Assembly (NCBI GenBank): GCA_963837485.1
Contig: CAWINP010000014.1
Span: 248,001-312,000, forward strand
DNA from: Solirubrobacter sp963837485
Lineage (GTDB): Bacteria; Actinomycetota; Thermoleophilia; Solirubrobacterales; Solirubrobacteraceae
Direction: 5' to 3'
Length of the DNA stretch: 64,000 nucleotides
Part shown: in pieces, positions 23,943 to 31,855 of the stretch
Layout of the letters: each line of letters starts with the position of its first letter
Numbering within the stretch: position 1 is the first letter of the stretch
Program-made: the position numbers and the translations under genes
The notes under the pieces: generated by a model
The model's input: only the letters and a program-made list of their open reading frames with translations
What the model was told of the DNA's origin: nothing
Database searches by the model: none

Positions 23943-25580
23943 ATGCGCTCACTCATCCTGGCCGTCCTCGCGCTGCTCGCGACCGCGGGCGCGGCCCATG
24001 CCGACGGCCTGGCGGCGTCGGCCGGCGGGCGCTACGACCAGACGACGGGGCTGGTGGCCGGCCGCCCCGCGGTCATCGTCTCGACGCTGTACCTCGCGGA
24101 CTCCGACTGCGAGCGCCCGCGTGACCTGAAGGCAACGCTGACGCCGCCGCGCGGCATCGCGGTCGACGGCCCGCGCACGCTCGCGCCGAAGGCCCGCGGC
24201 GGCTCGCGTGACGACCGCATGGTCAACGCGACCTGGCACGTGCGCGCGGCGCGCGCCGGCGTCGCCTGGGGCCGCGTGAAGTGGAGCGGAACCGCAGCCG
24301 ACGGGACGGCGTGCGCCGGCTCGCAGCACCTGCGCGTCGTGGCGACGTCGGCGCCGCCGACCCTCTCGGTGGTCGCCGCGGTGAGCTACACCGGCGGGAA
24401 GACCGGCGTGATCGTGCGTGCGAGCCTGCCCGGCGTGAGCACGGCCGTCGGCGAGGCGTTCGACACGTTCTTCAACGAGGAGCACGTCCTCGGGCGCGCG
24501 CGGCGCGGGCTGGCGCATCTGCTCCGCCCGACGCCGTACGTCACCCACCGCTTCGACGCCGACGGGTTGAGCTGCGTGCTCCTCGACGGCGAGCGCGGGA
24601 GCCTCGCTTACCGGCTCCGCTTCACGTGGAACCACGCGATCGGGGCCGCGAGCATCGTGCGCGGCGGCTCGGTGCCGGTGCAGGCGGCGCCGCGCAACGA
24701 CACCGAGCGCGCCTGCGAGCGCCAGTACCGCCCGGTCCCGGCGTGCGATCCGTGCGAGGGCGGAGACGCGTCGCGCGCCGGCGGCCTGAAGGCCTCGGCC
24801 GGCGAGCCGTACGGCAGGACGGCGCCGCTCGTCGCCGGTCGCGCCGCGGTGATCAAGTCGACGCTCTTCCTCGACGCCGACGACGAGCGCTGCGGCGAAC
24901 GAGCCGTGCACCGGCTGCGCGCGACGTTCACGGCGCCGCCCGGCGTCGCGGTGCGCGGACCGCGGACCGTCGCGCCGCGGGTGCGGATCGCCGGGATGAT
25001 GAACGCGACCTGGCACGTGCGGGCGGCCGCTCCGGGCACACGCTGGGGGCGCGTGACGTGGCGCGGCACCGGCGCCGGAGGCCGCCGCTGCAGCCATTCC
25101 CAGCGCCTGCGAATCGTCGCGGCCTCGGGACCGCCCGGCCTGGTGGCGGTGGCGGCAGTGCGCTTCCGCAGCGACGTCGGCGTGATCCTGCGCGGGCGGC
25201 TTCCCGGCGTGGAGCGCCCCGACGGCGAGACGTTCGACGCGTTCTTCGAGGAGTGGCACGTGCTCGGCCGCCCGCGGCGCTCGACGCAGCGGCTCCTGCG
25301 GCCGCTCGGGGACGGTCAGCGCGTGCGCCTCGCGCTCGGCTTCGACTATCAGGGCGTGACGTGCGTGCTGGTCTCCAGCCCGCCCGCGGCGACGAGCGTC
25401 CCCTACCGGCTCGCGTTCACCTGGAACCGCGCGATCGGCGCCGAGCCGGTGCGGCACGCCGGCTCGCTGCGGATCCTCCCGAAGCCCGCCGACTACGCCG
25501 AGCATCGCTGCGAGCGCGAGTTCGACCCGGTCGTCACGCCCGGCGAAGGTTCGGTTGCCAGGACGGGCACACCGATGTAG
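23943..25580 (+). CDS. Secreted protein made of two tandem ~250-residue repeats
   Basis: A 545-residue exported protein; signal peptide MRSLILAVLALLATAGAAHA. Two copies of one unrecognised domain follow (about 21-270 and 281-535). Shared landmarks are LVAGRxAVIxSTL, GPRTxAP, NATWHVRAA, WGRVxWxGT, LPGV, GExFDxFF, HVLGRxRR, YRLxFTWNxAIGA and a Cys-Glu-Arg near the end. Paired cysteines recur in each copy, suggesting disulphides outside the cell. No enzyme motif is apparent. The copies are diverged enough to imply an old duplication. Confidence 0.7.
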   Translation: MRSLILAVLALLATAGAAHADGLAASAGGRYDQTTGLVAGRPAVIVSTLYLADSDCERPRDLKATLTPPRGIAVDGPRTLAPKARGGSRDDRMVNATWHVRAARAGVAWGRVKWSGTAADGTACAGSQHLRVVATSAPPTLSVVAAVSYTGGKTGVIVRASLPGVSTAVGEAFDTFFNEEHVLGRARRGLAHLLRPTPYVTHRFDADGLSCVLLDGERGSLAYRLRFTWNHAIGAASIVRGGSVPVQAAPRNDTERACERQYRPVPACDPCEGGDASRAGGLKASAGEPYGRTAPLVAGRAAVIKSTLFLDADDERCGERAVHRLRATFTAPPGVAVRGPRTVAPRVRIAGMMNATWHVRAAAPGTRWGRVTWRGTGAGGRRCSHSQRLRIVAASGPPGLVAVAAVRFRSDVGVILRGRLPGVERPDGETFDAFFEEWHVLGRPRRSTQRLLRPLGDGQRVRLALGFDYQGVTCVLVSSPPAATSVPYRLAFTWNRAIGAEPVRHAGSLRILPKPADYAEHRCEREFDPVVTPGEGSVARTGTPM

Positions 25581-25697
25581 CCTCGCTCGCGATGCCAATG
25601 ACTGCCGCCGCGGAACACGCCACGTCGCGCCCCTAGGGCTCCCAGCCCCCGCGCGACCCGCTGCTCCGTCCCAGTCATCGCTTCCTTGGAGGTCTCC

Positions 25698-26066
25698 TTG
25701 TCGCGCGATCAGCGCATGCGGCGCCGCGACCCCGACAGCTTCCGCTGCCGGCACTGCCGCCTCGACGTACCCATGCAGGCGCCCGGCACCCGGCACCGCA
25801 ACCACTGCCCGAGCTGCCTCTGGAGCCGCCACCTCGACATCGCCGCGGGCGACCGCGCGGCCGGATGCGCCGGCGCGATGGAGCCGATCGCGGTCGCCGT
25901 GCGCGGGGACGGCGAGTGGTCGCTCGTGCACCGCTGCCAGGCCTGCTCGGCCGTGCGGCTGAACCGCATCGCCGGCGACGACAACCCGCACTCGCTGCTG
26001 GAGTTGGCGCGGCGGCCGCTTGAACGGCCGCCGTTCCCGCTCCAGGTCGTCCGGCCCGGGCGGTAG
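25698..26066 (+). CDS. RNHCP-domain zinc-binding protein
   Basis: A 122-residue protein with CRHCRLDVPMQAPGTRHRNHCP SCLW split across two zinc-type Cys pairs: the RNHCP motif names the family. A second Cys pair lies at HRCQACSAVRLNRI. The TTG at 25698 is favoured as start because GGAGG (25688-25692) is five bases upstream; an in-frame TTG at 25686 overlaps that site and so is less likely. Role unknown; probably structural zinc and nucleic-acid or protein binding. It is followed 8 bases later by the ZIP permease gene. Confidence 0.8.
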   Translation: MSRDQRMRRRDPDSFRCRHCRLDVPMQAPGTRHRNHCPSCLWSRHLDIAAGDRAAGCAGAMEPIAVAVRGDGEWSLVHRCQACSAVRLNRIAGDDNPHSLLELARRPLERPPFPLQVVRPGR

Positions 26067-26074
26067 AAGGCGGT

Positions 26075-26776
26075 ATGGCAGCAGCTCTCGGCTGGGGCGC
26101 GCTCGCCGCGTCGTCGCTCGTGGTGGGAGCGCTCCTCGGCCTCGTCCGGCCGTGGCCGACCCGGGCGATCGGACTCGTGCTCGCGTTCGGCGCCGGCGCG
26201 CTGATCAGCGCGGTCAGCTTCGACCTCTGGGAGGAGGGCTCGAAGATCGGCGATCCCGGGTTCGTGGGAATGGGGCTCGCCGTCGGCGCCGTCACCTACT
26301 TCGCGCTCGACCGCCTGGTCGCCCGTCCGCGGCGCGGGAAGCAGAGCGCGGGCACAGCGCTCGCGCTCGGCGCGTTCCTCGACGGCATCCCGGAGCAGGC
26401 CGTGCTCGGGATCGGGATCGCGGCGGGCGACGGCGTGAGCGTCGGCCTGCTGGTGGCGATCTTCGTCTCCAACCTGCCGGAGGCGATCGGCTCCTCGACG
26501 GAGATGCGCGCCGCGGGGACGCGGCCGGCCGCGATCCGGCGGCTGTGGCTGCTGATCGCGCTCGTGTGCACGGCGGCGACCGTGGTCGGCTTCGCGGTCG
26601 CCGACTCCGTCGGCGGCAACGCCAACGCGCTGGTCGACGGTTTCGCGGCCGGCGCGCTGCTCGTGATGCTGATCGACTCGATGATCCCCGACGCCGTGCG
26701 CAAGGGCGGCGACGTGTCGGGACTGATCACGGTGCTGGGGTTCGCGGTCGCCGCGGCGCTCTCGCACGTGTCCTGA
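26075..26776 (+). CDS. ZIP-family metal permease-like membrane protein
   Basis: A 233-residue protein with 7-8 membrane helices. ALGAFLDGIPEQAVLGIGIA and IFVSNLPEAIGSSTEM correspond to ZIP helices TM4 and TM5, which usually read HxxPEG and HxIPEG. Here the first His is Asp and the second position is Asn, so metal selectivity may differ from zinc. It could transport another divalent ion; next to cobalamin genes cobalt or nickel is tempting, but the sequence does not show this. Its 3' end overlaps the convergent cobK by 50 bp. Confidence 0.75.
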   Translation: MAAALGWGALAASSLVVGALLGLVRPWPTRAIGLVLAFGAGALISAVSFDLWEEGSKIGDPGFVGMGLAVGAVTYFALDRLVARPRRGKQSAGTALALGAFLDGIPEQAVLGIGIAAGDGVSVGLLVAIFVSNLPEAIGSSTEMRAAGTRPAAIRRLWLLIALVCTAATVVGFAVADSVGGNANALVDGFAAGALLVMLIDSMIPDAVRKGGDVSGLITVLGFAVAAALSHVS

Positions 26777-27434
26777 CCCAGGCGGCGGCGTCGTCCACGG
26801 TCGCGACCGTGTGCGCGGGCGGCGCGGGCGGGCGATCGATCACGATCACGGGGAGGCCGCGGAGCCGCGCGGCCTGGAGCTTCGCGTCGTCGCCGCCGCT
26901 GTCCTTGGTCACGAGCGCGTCGACGCGATCCAGCAACGCGAGCTCGCTCGCGAGCGTGAACGGCGGGCGGGCGAGGATCAGCTCGTGACGGCGCGGGAGC
27001 GGGGGAGGCGGGGGCGTGATCGCGCGGATCAGGCACCAGGCGGGCGAGCCGGCGAACGCGGTCGCGGCGTGGCCGATGGTGAGCAACGCGCGTTCGCCTT
27101 CGAGCGCGGCCGCGGCCTCGGCGGCGTCCTTCACGCGCCGCCAGCGGTCGCCGGGCGCTTGGGCGAAGCCGGGCCGTTGGAGGCGCAGCAGCGGCAGACC
27201 GGCGGCCGTGGCGGCGTGCGAGATCCGGGTCGCGAACGGGTGCGTGGCGTCGACGATCGTGTCGAATCGGGCGAGGTCGAGTTGGCTGAAACGTCCGACG
27301 ACGACGCTCCCGGGCGGTAGGCGCGGTGCCGGCGTGCGGCCAGCCAGCGAGGTCGTGACCGCGATGCCCTCGCCGTGCAGCGCCGCCGCGAGCTCGTGCG
27401 CCTCCTTCGTGCCGCCGAGGATCAGGACGCGCAT
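26727..27434 (-). CDS. cobK: Precorrin-6A reductase CobK/CbiJ
   Basis: A 235-residue protein starting MRVLILGGTKEAHELAAALH, the nucleotide-binding GGTxEAxxLA motif of CobK. VDATHPFATRISHAA is the second hallmark, and ALVTKDSGGDDAKLQAARLR the third. It reduces precorrin-6A to precorrin-6B with NADPH. It lies outside the main cob operon and diverges from cobF, with 20 bp between start codons. The Arg/Pro-rich last ~15 residues (RTRARAPRRPRTPAP) are extra and lie across the ZIP gene end. Confidence 0.9.
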   Translation of the reverse strand: MRVLILGGTKEAHELAAALHGEGIAVTTSLAGRTPAPRLPPGSVVVGRFSQLDLARFDTIVDATHPFATRISHAATAAGLPLLRLQRPGFAQAPGDRWRRVKDAAEAAAALEGERALLTIGHAATAFAGSPAWCLIRAITPPPPPLPRRHELILARPPFTLASELALLDRVDALVTKDSGGDDAKLQAARLRGLPVIVIDRPPAPPAHTVATVDDAAAWVRTRARAPRRPRTPAP

Positions 27435-27454
27435 CGCTTCGTAGCCTGTCGCCG

Positions 27455-28192
27455 ATGCGCAAGCTGTTCGTGATCGGGATCGGCGCGGGGGATCCGGAGT
27501 ACGTGACGATGCAGGCGGTCCGCGCCCTGAACGCCGCGGACGTGCTCTTCCTGCTCGAGAAGGCCGGCGAGCAGCGCGAGCTGATCGAGCTGCGGCGCGA
27601 GATCATCGACCGCTACGTCGAGGGCGAGCCGCGGATCGTCACGGCGCAGGACCCGCCGCGCGGCCGCGGCGCCGAGGCGGTGGCGTCGTGGCGCCGGGAG
27701 CGGGCGGACCTGATCGAGCGGCTCGTGTCGGAGCTGCCGGAGGATGCGTCCGGCGCGTTCCTGGTGTGGGGCGACCCGAGCCTCTACGACGGGACGCTCG
27801 CGGTGCTCGACGAGGTGCTTGCGCGCGGCGGCGTCGCGTTCGAGCTCGAGGTGATCCCGGGGATCGGTGCGCCGTCGGCGCTCGCCGCCCGTCATCGGGT
27901 CGCGTTGAGCCGCGTCGGCGGAGCGGTGCAGGTCACGACGGGCCGCCGCCTGGCCGCCGGGCTGCCGGACGGCGCCGGGGACGTCGTCGTGATGCTCGAC
28001 GGCGAGCAGGCGTTCGCGGGGCTCCAGGAGGAAGGCCTGGAGATCTACTGGGGTGCCTACCTCGGCACTCCGGACGAGCTGCTGGTCTCCGGCGAGCTCG
28101 CGGCCGTCCGCGACGAGATCGCGCGCGTGCGCGCCGAGGCGCGCGAGCGCAAGGGCTGGATGTTCGACACCTACCTGCTGCGGCGCCACTAG
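27455..28192 (+). CDS. cobF: Precorrin-6A synthase (deacetylating) CobF
   Basis: A 245-residue tetrapyrrole methylase with the fold signature MRKLFVIGIGAGDPEYVTMQ and GAFLVWGDPSLYDGTLAVLD. The VEGEPRIVTAQDPPRGRG region and total length are typical of CobF, which methylates C1 of precorrin-5 and releases the extruded acetate; CobF marks the oxygen-dependent corrin pathway. It diverges from cobK and converges on cobS. Its TAG stop (28190-28192) is contributed by the end of MITE copy 2. Confidence 0.88.
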   Translation: MRKLFVIGIGAGDPEYVTMQAVRALNAADVLFLLEKAGEQRELIELRREIIDRYVEGEPRIVTAQDPPRGRGAEAVASWRRERADLIERLVSELPEDASGAFLVWGDPSLYDGTLAVLDEVLARGGVAFELEVIPGIGAPSALAARHRVALSRVGGAVQVTTGRRLAAGLPDGAGDVVVMLDGEQAFAGLQEEGLEIYWGAYLGTPDELLVSGELAAVRDEIARVRAEARERKGWMFDTYLLRRH

Positions 28193-28355
28193 TGTCGCGA
28201 GTCGTAAGTTCGCTCGCAGATTGCGGGATGCATCGTCGTGGCTGGCGTTCGCCGGCGACCTGGCTCGTACCGGGCGTACTTGCGAGGTCGCCGGCGGGCG
28301 CCAGGCGCGGCGAGGCGCCCGCGAGCTGCCTGCGAACTTCCGACTCGGGACACTA
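28190..28355 (-). mobile_element. 166-bp MITE-like element, copy 2 (inverted relative to copy 1)
   Basis: Begins TAGTGTCGCGAGTCGTAAGT and ends with ACTTCCGACTCGGGACACTA; it is the reverse complement of the element at 22881-23046 with two substitutions. It sits exactly between convergent cobF and cobS and supplies the TAG stop codons of both (28190-28192 plus strand; 28353-28355 minus strand). Internal complementarity beyond the ends (GCCGGCGACCT/AGGTCGCCGGC) allows a long hairpin, which could also end both transcripts. Confidence 0.8.
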
Positions 28356-29069
28356 GGCCCACAACGCCGCCAGCGTCGTGCAGACCGTGACCTCCGCGAG
28401 CTTCGCGGTCGCGCCGTAGCCGTCGCCGGTCACGCCGCCGAGGCCGCGGCGCAGCACAGCGGCGGCGACCGCCGAGGCCGCGGCCGCGACGACGATCGCC
28501 ACCGCGCCTGGGCCGGGACCGGCGGCGGCGAGCGCGGCCGCGGCGGCGAGGCCCGTCGCGACGGCGAGCGCGGGCGTCTTCACGCGCAGCAGCGCACCCG
28601 CCCCGCCCGGCCGCGCGGGGGCGACGAAGCGCGAGACGGGAAGCATCGCCCAGCGCGACAGCACGTGCGCGGCGACCAGCGCGCGCGCCGCGTGCTCGCC
28701 GTCCAGCGCGCCCGCGGTCGTCACCACGAGCCCGACGGCGACGATCAGCGCGAGCGAGCCGAACGTCCCGACGCGCGGGTCGCGCAGGATCTCCAGCCGC
28801 CGCTCGCGCGAGACGTACGCGCCGAGGCCGTCGGCGACGTCGGCGAGCCCGTCCTCGTGCAGCGCGCCGGTCACCAGCAGCGCCGCGGCCACCGCGAGCA
28901 GGGTGGCGGGCAAGGGCGCAAGCGCCAGGTCCGCGGTCACGCGGACACCCGCCGCGATCCCGCCGACGAGCAGCCCGACGAGCGGGAAGAACACCGCCGC
29001 CCGATCGAGCGACGCCTGCATGGGCGCCGGCACCGGGAGGCGGGTGAGAAACGCGACCGCGGTCCTCAC
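28353..29069 (-). CDS. cobS: Adenosylcobinamide-GDP ribazoletransferase (cobalamin synthase) CobS
   Basis: A 238-residue membrane protein. VRTAVAFLTRLPVP at the N-terminus, VTGALHEDGLADVADGLGAY with following VSRERRLEILRDPRVGTFGS are the CobS motifs for the GDP-cobinamide and metal site, and LGGVTGDGYGATAKLAEV is the C-terminal signature. It joins adenosylcobinamide-GDP and alpha-ribazole in the membrane, the last nucleotide-loop step. GTG 29069 overlaps the cobU stop by 4 bp. It is the final gene of the 19-gene cob run, and its stop codon comes from the MITE. Confidence 0.93.
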   Translation of the reverse strand: MRTAVAFLTRLPVPAPMQASLDRAAVFFPLVGLLVGGIAAGVRVTADLALAPLPATLLAVAAALLVTGALHEDGLADVADGLGAYVSRERRLEILRDPRVGTFGSLALIVAVGLVVTTAGALDGEHAARALVAAHVLSRWAMLPVSRFVAPARPGGAGALLRVKTPALAVATGLAAAAALAAAGPGPGAVAIVVAAAASAVAAAVLRRGLGGVTGDGYGATAKLAEVTVCTTLAALWA

Positions 29070-29752
29070 GGCAGCTCGCTCCCGGCGCGATCGGGTGCGG
29101 CGGCGGGCAGCTCGAGCGCCCTCCCCGCGACGACCAGCAGGACGCGGTCGGCCCGCGCCGCGAGCGCCTGCGCGGCATCGCCGGCGAGGTCGAGCCAGAG
29201 GCGCGTCCCCGCGTCGACGGGCACTGGCCCGAGGCCGGCCTCCTCGGCGACGACGACCAGCGGCGCGGCGCGCGGCGCGAGCAGCGCGGCGACGCCCTCG
29301 TCCACGATCGCCGCGATGGCGTCCGCCGGGGCGCGTCCGGGGGCGGCGTCGTCGGCGATCGCGCCCGGCGACGCCGCGGGCAGCCGGCCGCCGGCCGCGG
29401 GCGGCAGTGGCGTCCCGGGGAACGCGCCCGCGGGCAGCCGGCCGGCGGCCGCGGGCGGCGGTGGCGTCCCGGCGAACGCGCCGTGGCGGTGCATGACGCC
29501 GGCGATCCAGGCTCCGAGGCCGTCGAGCAGCGCCGTGCGGGCGCCGGCCCGCGCGAGCGCTCCCACGAGGTCGTCGCCGACCTCGACCGTCGTCCATTCG
29601 GCCCCGCGCCGCTCGCGGTGGGCCGCGATCCGGGCGGCCATCTCGGCGTCGGTCGCCGAGCCCGTCGCCAGATACGCGCCGCCGCCGAGCATGCGCTCCG
29701 CCAGCGCGCTCTTCCCGCTGCGCCGCCCGCCGAGCACCAGCGTCAGGCTCAC
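29066..29752 (-). CDS. cobU: Bifunctional adenosylcobinamide kinase/guanylyltransferase CobU (CobP)
   Basis: MSLTLVLGGRRSGKSALAER holds the P-loop GGRRSGKS (residues 8-15). YLATGSATDAEMAARIAAHR and EWTTVEVGDDL fit the family, and VVVAEEAGLGPVPVDAGTRL is the C-terminal motif. It phosphorylates adenosylcobinamide and transfers GMP. At 228 residues it is ~40 longer than typical because of an Ala/Gly/Pro insertion at about residues 93-128, encoded by a 54-bp unit present twice. The first copy reads FAGTPPPPAAAGRLPAGA. Overlaps cobH and cobS by 4 bp each. Confidence 0.92.
   Translation of the reverse strand: MSLTLVLGGRRSGKSALAERMLGGGAYLATGSATDAEMAARIAAHRERRGAEWTTVEVGDDLVGALARAGARTALLDGLGAWIAGVMHRHGAFAGTPPPPAAAGRLPAGAFPGTPLPPAAGGRLPAASPGAIADDAAPGRAPADAIAAIVDEGVAALLAPRAAPLVVVAEEAGLGPVPVDAGTRLWLDLAGDAAQALAARADRVLLVVAGRALELPAAAPDRAGSELP
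29376..29483. repeat. Two-copy 54-bp tandem repeat inside cobU
   Basis: Unit beginning GCGGGCAGCCGGCCGCCGGC at 29376 and repeated at 29430 with a few substitutions. It encodes an 18-residue Pro/Ala/Gly-rich unit twice in frame (minus strand), inserted in a surface loop of CobU between the guanylyltransferase DGLGAW motif and the C-terminal domain. Confidence 0.7.
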
Positions 29753-30321
29753 GCGCCCGCCTCGAAGTACAGCAGCGCGTTCACGGCGGCGACCGCCACC
29801 GCGGACCCGCCCCGCTCACCGGCATTGGTCACGCACGGCAGCCCCGACGCGGCGAGCGCGGCCTTCGCCTCCGCGGCGCCCACGAACCCGACCGGCAGGC
29901 CGACGATCAGCGCCGGTTCCGCAGGCGGGCGGGCGACGAGCTCCGCAAGCGCGGTCGGCGCGTTGCCGACGACCCACACCGCGCCCGGGGGCGCGCCGGC
30001 GACCGCCGCGCGCATCGCCGCGGCCGACCGCGTCATGCTTTCCACCGGCGGCGCGCTCGGCACGATCGGCTCGCGCGTCGTGATCCCCGCCGCCGCCATC
30101 CGCGCGTCGCAGTAGATCGGCGCGCCCGCCAGCAGCGCCGCGCGCCCGCGCTCCAACGCCGCCTCGTCGAGCACCAGCGTCGCCCCGAAGGCCACGTCGG
30201 CCGCCGCGTGGATGATCCGCTCGGCCACGGCGCGGGAGAGCGGCGGCAGATGGGAGAGGTCGATCCGCGAGCGCAGGATCCGGTAGCTCTCGGCCTCGAT
30301 CGGGTGGATCGCGCGCGTCAC
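29749..30321 (-). CDS. cobH: Precorrin-8X methylmutase CobH/CbiC
   Basis: A 190-residue protein: IHPIEAESYRILRSRIDLSH, VAERIIHAAADVAFG with the catalytic His, APIYCDARMAAAGI, and VGLPVGFVGAAEAKAALAAS with following LPCVTNAGERGGSAVA. It moves the C11 methyl to C12 to make hydrogenobyrinate. GTG start 30321 overlaps the cobE stop, and its stop overlaps the cobU start (4 bp each). Slightly shorter than the usual ~205-210 residues. Confidence 0.93.
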   Translation of the reverse strand: MTRAIHPIEAESYRILRSRIDLSHLPPLSRAVAERIIHAAADVAFGATLVLDEAALERGRAALLAGAPIYCDARMAAAGITTREPIVPSAPPVESMTRSAAAMRAAVAGAPPGAVWVVGNAPTALAELVARPPAEPALIVGLPVGFVGAAEAKAALAASGLPCVTNAGERGGSAVAVAAVNALLYFEAGA

Positions 30322-30692
30322 TCCGCGGCCTCCGCGATCGCGCAGGTCGCGTGCGCCGAGCGTCGCTTCGCCACGGCCAGCCGCGCGCCCGGCCCGGCGG
30401 AGAGCAGCGCCGCCGCCTCGGCGACGCTGCGCGTGCCGACGTGCCGCGCGACGGCCTCGGACGGCGTCGGGACCGCGACGGCCGCCAGCGCCTCGACGGG
30501 GTGCGTCCGCAACGGGACGCCGTGCGCGGCGGCGAGCGCGGCGACGCACGGCTCGCCCGCGCGCCGCTCGATCGTCGCGACCGCGGCCACGTCGCCGCGC
30601 GCCCGGGCGAGCGACGCGTCGACGAGCGCGCCGAGCTCCTCGGCCGGGCAGCCGAGGCTGCAACCGACGCCGACCACGAGCCGCGCGCTCAT
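30318..30692 (-). CDS. cobE: CobE/CbiG C-terminal-domain protein
   Basis: A 124-residue protein with VGVGCSLGCPAEELGALVDA and TIERRAGEPCVAALAAAHGV, matching the CbiG C-terminal (CobE) domain; the cysteines in GCSLGC are noteworthy. CobE in aerobic producers is required for cobalamin synthesis and may bind pathway intermediates; its exact role is unsettled. The N-terminal lactone-opening CbiG domain is absent, in line with an aerobic-type pathway. Overlaps cobL and cobH by 4 bp. Confidence 0.85.
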   Translation of the reverse strand: MSARLVVGVGCSLGCPAEELGALVDASLARARGDVAAVATIERRAGEPCVAALAAAHGVPLRTHPVEALAAVAVPTPSEAVARHVGTRSVAEAAALLSAGPGARLAVAKRRSAHATCAIAEAAE

Positions 30693-31855
30693 GTGCGCCT
30701 CCCGGCGATCACGGTGACCGGGTTCTCGGCGGCCAGGCGGTGACCGCCGGCGAGCGGGCGCACGCGCGACGCCTGGATCGTCGTGGCGGAGACCTCCAGC
30801 CCGTGCGCGCCGAGCCGGTCGATCGTGGGGGCGATCCGCTCGACGATCGCGACGGTGACCACGACGGCGCGGCGGGTGCGCGGCGCGAGGCGGTCGAGGA
30901 TCGCGTCGAGCGCGCCGCCGCCGCCGCCGACGAACGCGGCGTCCGGGTCGGGCAGCGCGTCGAGCGCCTCGGGCGCGGCGCCGCAGACCGTGCGCACGGG
31001 CACCCCGTGCGCGTCCGCGTTGCGCTCGGTCAGCGCGATCGCGTCCGGGTCAGCGTCGACGCCGATCGCGGCGGCGCCGAGCCGCGCGCACTCGACCGCG
31101 ACCGAGCCGCTGCCGCAGCCGACGTCCCACACGAGGTCGCCGGTGCCCGGGCCGAGCGCGGCGAGCGCGACCGCGCGGATCTCGGCCTTGGTGATCATGC
31201 CCGCCCGATGCGCGAACGCGTCGTCGGGCAGGGCCCAGCGATCGGCGCGTGGAGCGGCGCGGCGGGGGTCGAGCGCGATGACCACGTTCGGCTCCGCGTA
31301 CTCGCGCCCCGGCTCGGCGCGTCCCACGCGCTCGGCCGGCGTGCCGAGCGCCTCGGCGACGAGCACGGTGCGGCCCGCGAGCTCGCGCGCGATCGCCGCC
31401 GCGGACGCGCGCGGCTCGGTGAGGATCGCGACCTTCGGGTGGCGCAGAGCGGTGTTGATCGCCGGGCGCGGGTCGCGGCCGTGGGCGGAGACGACGAGCG
31501 CGTCGTCCCACGGCAGCCCCAGGCGCGCGAACGCGAGCGCGACCGAGGACGGCGCCGGGTGGACCACGAGCCGCTCCGGCCCGACCGCCGCGCCCAGCGC
31601 GCGCACCACCCCGAAGAACCCCGGATCGCCGGACGCCAGCACGCACACCGAGCCCGGCTCGCGTCCGAGCGCGTCGAGCGCGTCGGCGATCCGCGCGCCG
31701 AGCACGATCCGCCGCGCGCCCGCCGGCGCCAGCGCCTCGAGGACCGCGTGGCCGCCCGCCACGACGTGGGCGCCGGCGAGCAGCGCCTCGGTACCCGGCG
31801 GCACGCGGCCGCCGGAGACGCCCAGCACCGCGATTCGCGGCGCTTCGCCGCTCAC
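30689..31855 (-). CDS. cobL: Precorrin-6B C5,15-methyltransferase (decarboxylating) CobL (CbiE-CbiT fusion)
   Basis: 388 residues in two domains. CbiE part (about 1-195): RIAVLGVSGGRVPPGTEALL, VLASGDPGFFGVVRALG, LVVSAHGRDPRP and VLVAEALGTPAERV. CbiT part (about 200-388): RAGMITKAEIRAVALAALG, LVWDVGCGSGSVAVECARLG (SAM site) and AFVGGGGGALDAILDRL. It methylates C5 and C15 and decarboxylates the C12 acetate. GTG start 31855 within GTGA overlap with cobM. Confidence 0.93.
   Translation of the reverse strand: MSGEAPRIAVLGVSGGRVPPGTEALLAGAHVVAGGHAVLEALAPAGARRIVLGARIADALDALGREPGSVCVLASGDPGFFGVVRALGAAVGPERLVVHPAPSSVALAFARLGLPWDDALVVSAHGRDPRPAINTALRHPKVAILTEPRASAAAIARELAGRTVLVAEALGTPAERVGRAEPGREYAEPNVVIALDPRRAAPRADRWALPDDAFAHRAGMITKAEIRAVALAALGPGTGDLVWDVGCGSGSVAVECARLGAAAIGVDADPDAIALTERNADAHGVPVRTVCGAAPEALDALPDPDAAFVGGGGGALDAILDRLAPRTRRAVVVTVAIVERIAPTIDRLGAHGLEVSATTIQASRVRPLAGGHRLAAENPVTVIAGRRT

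Noticed and set aside
23943..25991. 680-codon minus-strand frame across the duplicated secreted protein
   Set aside because: Shadow frame with no start signal and Arg/His/Ala bias; the plus strand carries the signal peptide and internal repeat.
26075..26776. ZIP permease as a dedicated cobalt transporter of the cob locus
   Set aside because: Only proximity supports it; it is convergent to cobK, has no riboswitch, and cobalt uptake is already covered by CbiMQO and CbtAB.
30908..30950. GCCGCCGCCGCCGA run in cobL as a possible frameshift site
   Set aside because: The frame is continuous through it and encodes a Gly-rich loop (GGGGG) compatible with the CbiT fold.
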